The notes under the pieces are model-generated. The model saw only the letters and a list, made by a program, of their open reading frames with translations. It had not been told where the DNA came from and did not search any database. The translations under genes and the position numbers were made by a program. A stretch of 39,287 bases of DNA from UBA5336 sp038745855 (GTDB taxonomy: Bacteria; Pseudomonadota; Alphaproteobacteria; Caulobacterales; Hyphomonadaceae). Where the stretch lies: NCBI GenBank assembly GCA_038745855.1, contig JBCDLC010000033.1:1-39287 (forward strand), in the 5' to 3' direction. This document shows, one piece after another, positions 39,174-39,287 of the stretch (positions within the stretch are counted from its first letter, which is position 1; each line of letters opens with the position of its first letter).

Positions 39174-39287
39174 ATACGGAGCGCTGATTTTGAGCTGTGC
39201 TCTGGTTCCGCGCAGATGCGGGGTCAGGACTTTGGTTTTGGCTCCGGTTCGTGAGGGTTTCTGCTTTCCGTGAGTAGCGGGCAGCCG

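Noticed and set aside
39043..39287. Integrated element boundary at tRNA-Leu
   Set aside because: No integrase and no repeat of the tRNA 3' end is visible inside the window; kept only as a question.

Overview
The window looks like chromosomal DNA of a high-GC alphaproteobacterium. The grounds are the base composition, mixed gene strands, short intergenic gaps, the gene set (ExoD, SPOR protein, YcgN, DUF2853, DUF4112, MnmC, a PspF-PspABC system) and several TTAACC half-sites of the kind used by CtrA. A marine Caulobacterales/Rhodobacterales/Parvularculales-type lineage is my guess; the sequence alone does not fix genus. No rRNA, CRISPR, insertion sequence or clear prophage was seen. One tRNA, tRNA-Leu(CAA), lies near the right end.

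Left part (1-10 kb), mostly minus strand: a hypothetical gene cut by the window edge, a small membrane protein, an alpha/beta hydrolase, an SCP2 sterol-carrier-like protein, a DUF2853 protein, an rRNA pseudouridine synthase overlapping a GNAT acetyltransferase, a DUF4112 membrane protein, a crotonase-family protein, a secreted DUF1579-like protein, and two acyl-CoA dehydrogenase subunits with a Uma2-type nuclease-like gene between them. Lipid or acyl-CoA catabolism is the shared theme (SCP2, crotonase, two ACADs, and later a thiolase and an MDR alcohol dehydrogenase).

Middle (10-28.5 kb): GtrA-like flippase, an unannotated 31-residue membrane peptide, RlmN, alcohol dehydrogenase, SPOR protein, a solitary Pif1-like helicase, a lipoprotein with a GH5 fold whose catalytic residues are all replaced, DUF1801, a lipoprotein glutathione peroxidase, a MarR regulator coupled to a Tat-exported Acg-like nitroreductase with a palindromic operator, a thiolase, a GH16 glycanase with a 5' UTR hairpin, a YbaK-type tRNA deacylase, DUF6065, DUF6232, TruB, a gene-poor stretch of about 0.86 kb, YcgN, two tandem small GNAT proteins and a photolyase-like protein that appears to have its domains in swapped order.

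Right part (28.8-39.3 kb): a phage-shock (Psp) locus. PspF is divergent from a sigma-54 promoter that drives a 43-aa membrane peptide, PspA, a 40-aa membrane peptide, PspB, PspC and, behind a strong hairpin, an 87-aa single-span membrane protein. The three extra small proteins are the best candidates for undescribed components of an envelope-stress system. After this come MnmC, an ECF42-type sigma factor with its DGPF (YCII) partner, an ArsC/Spx-like protein coupled to a DUF2233 protein, DUF3429, DsbB, ExoD, tRNA-Leu and a palindrome-rich non-coding end.

The genes are tightly packed. Four convergent pairs overlap at their stop codons, and several operons use ATGA or TGATG overlaps.
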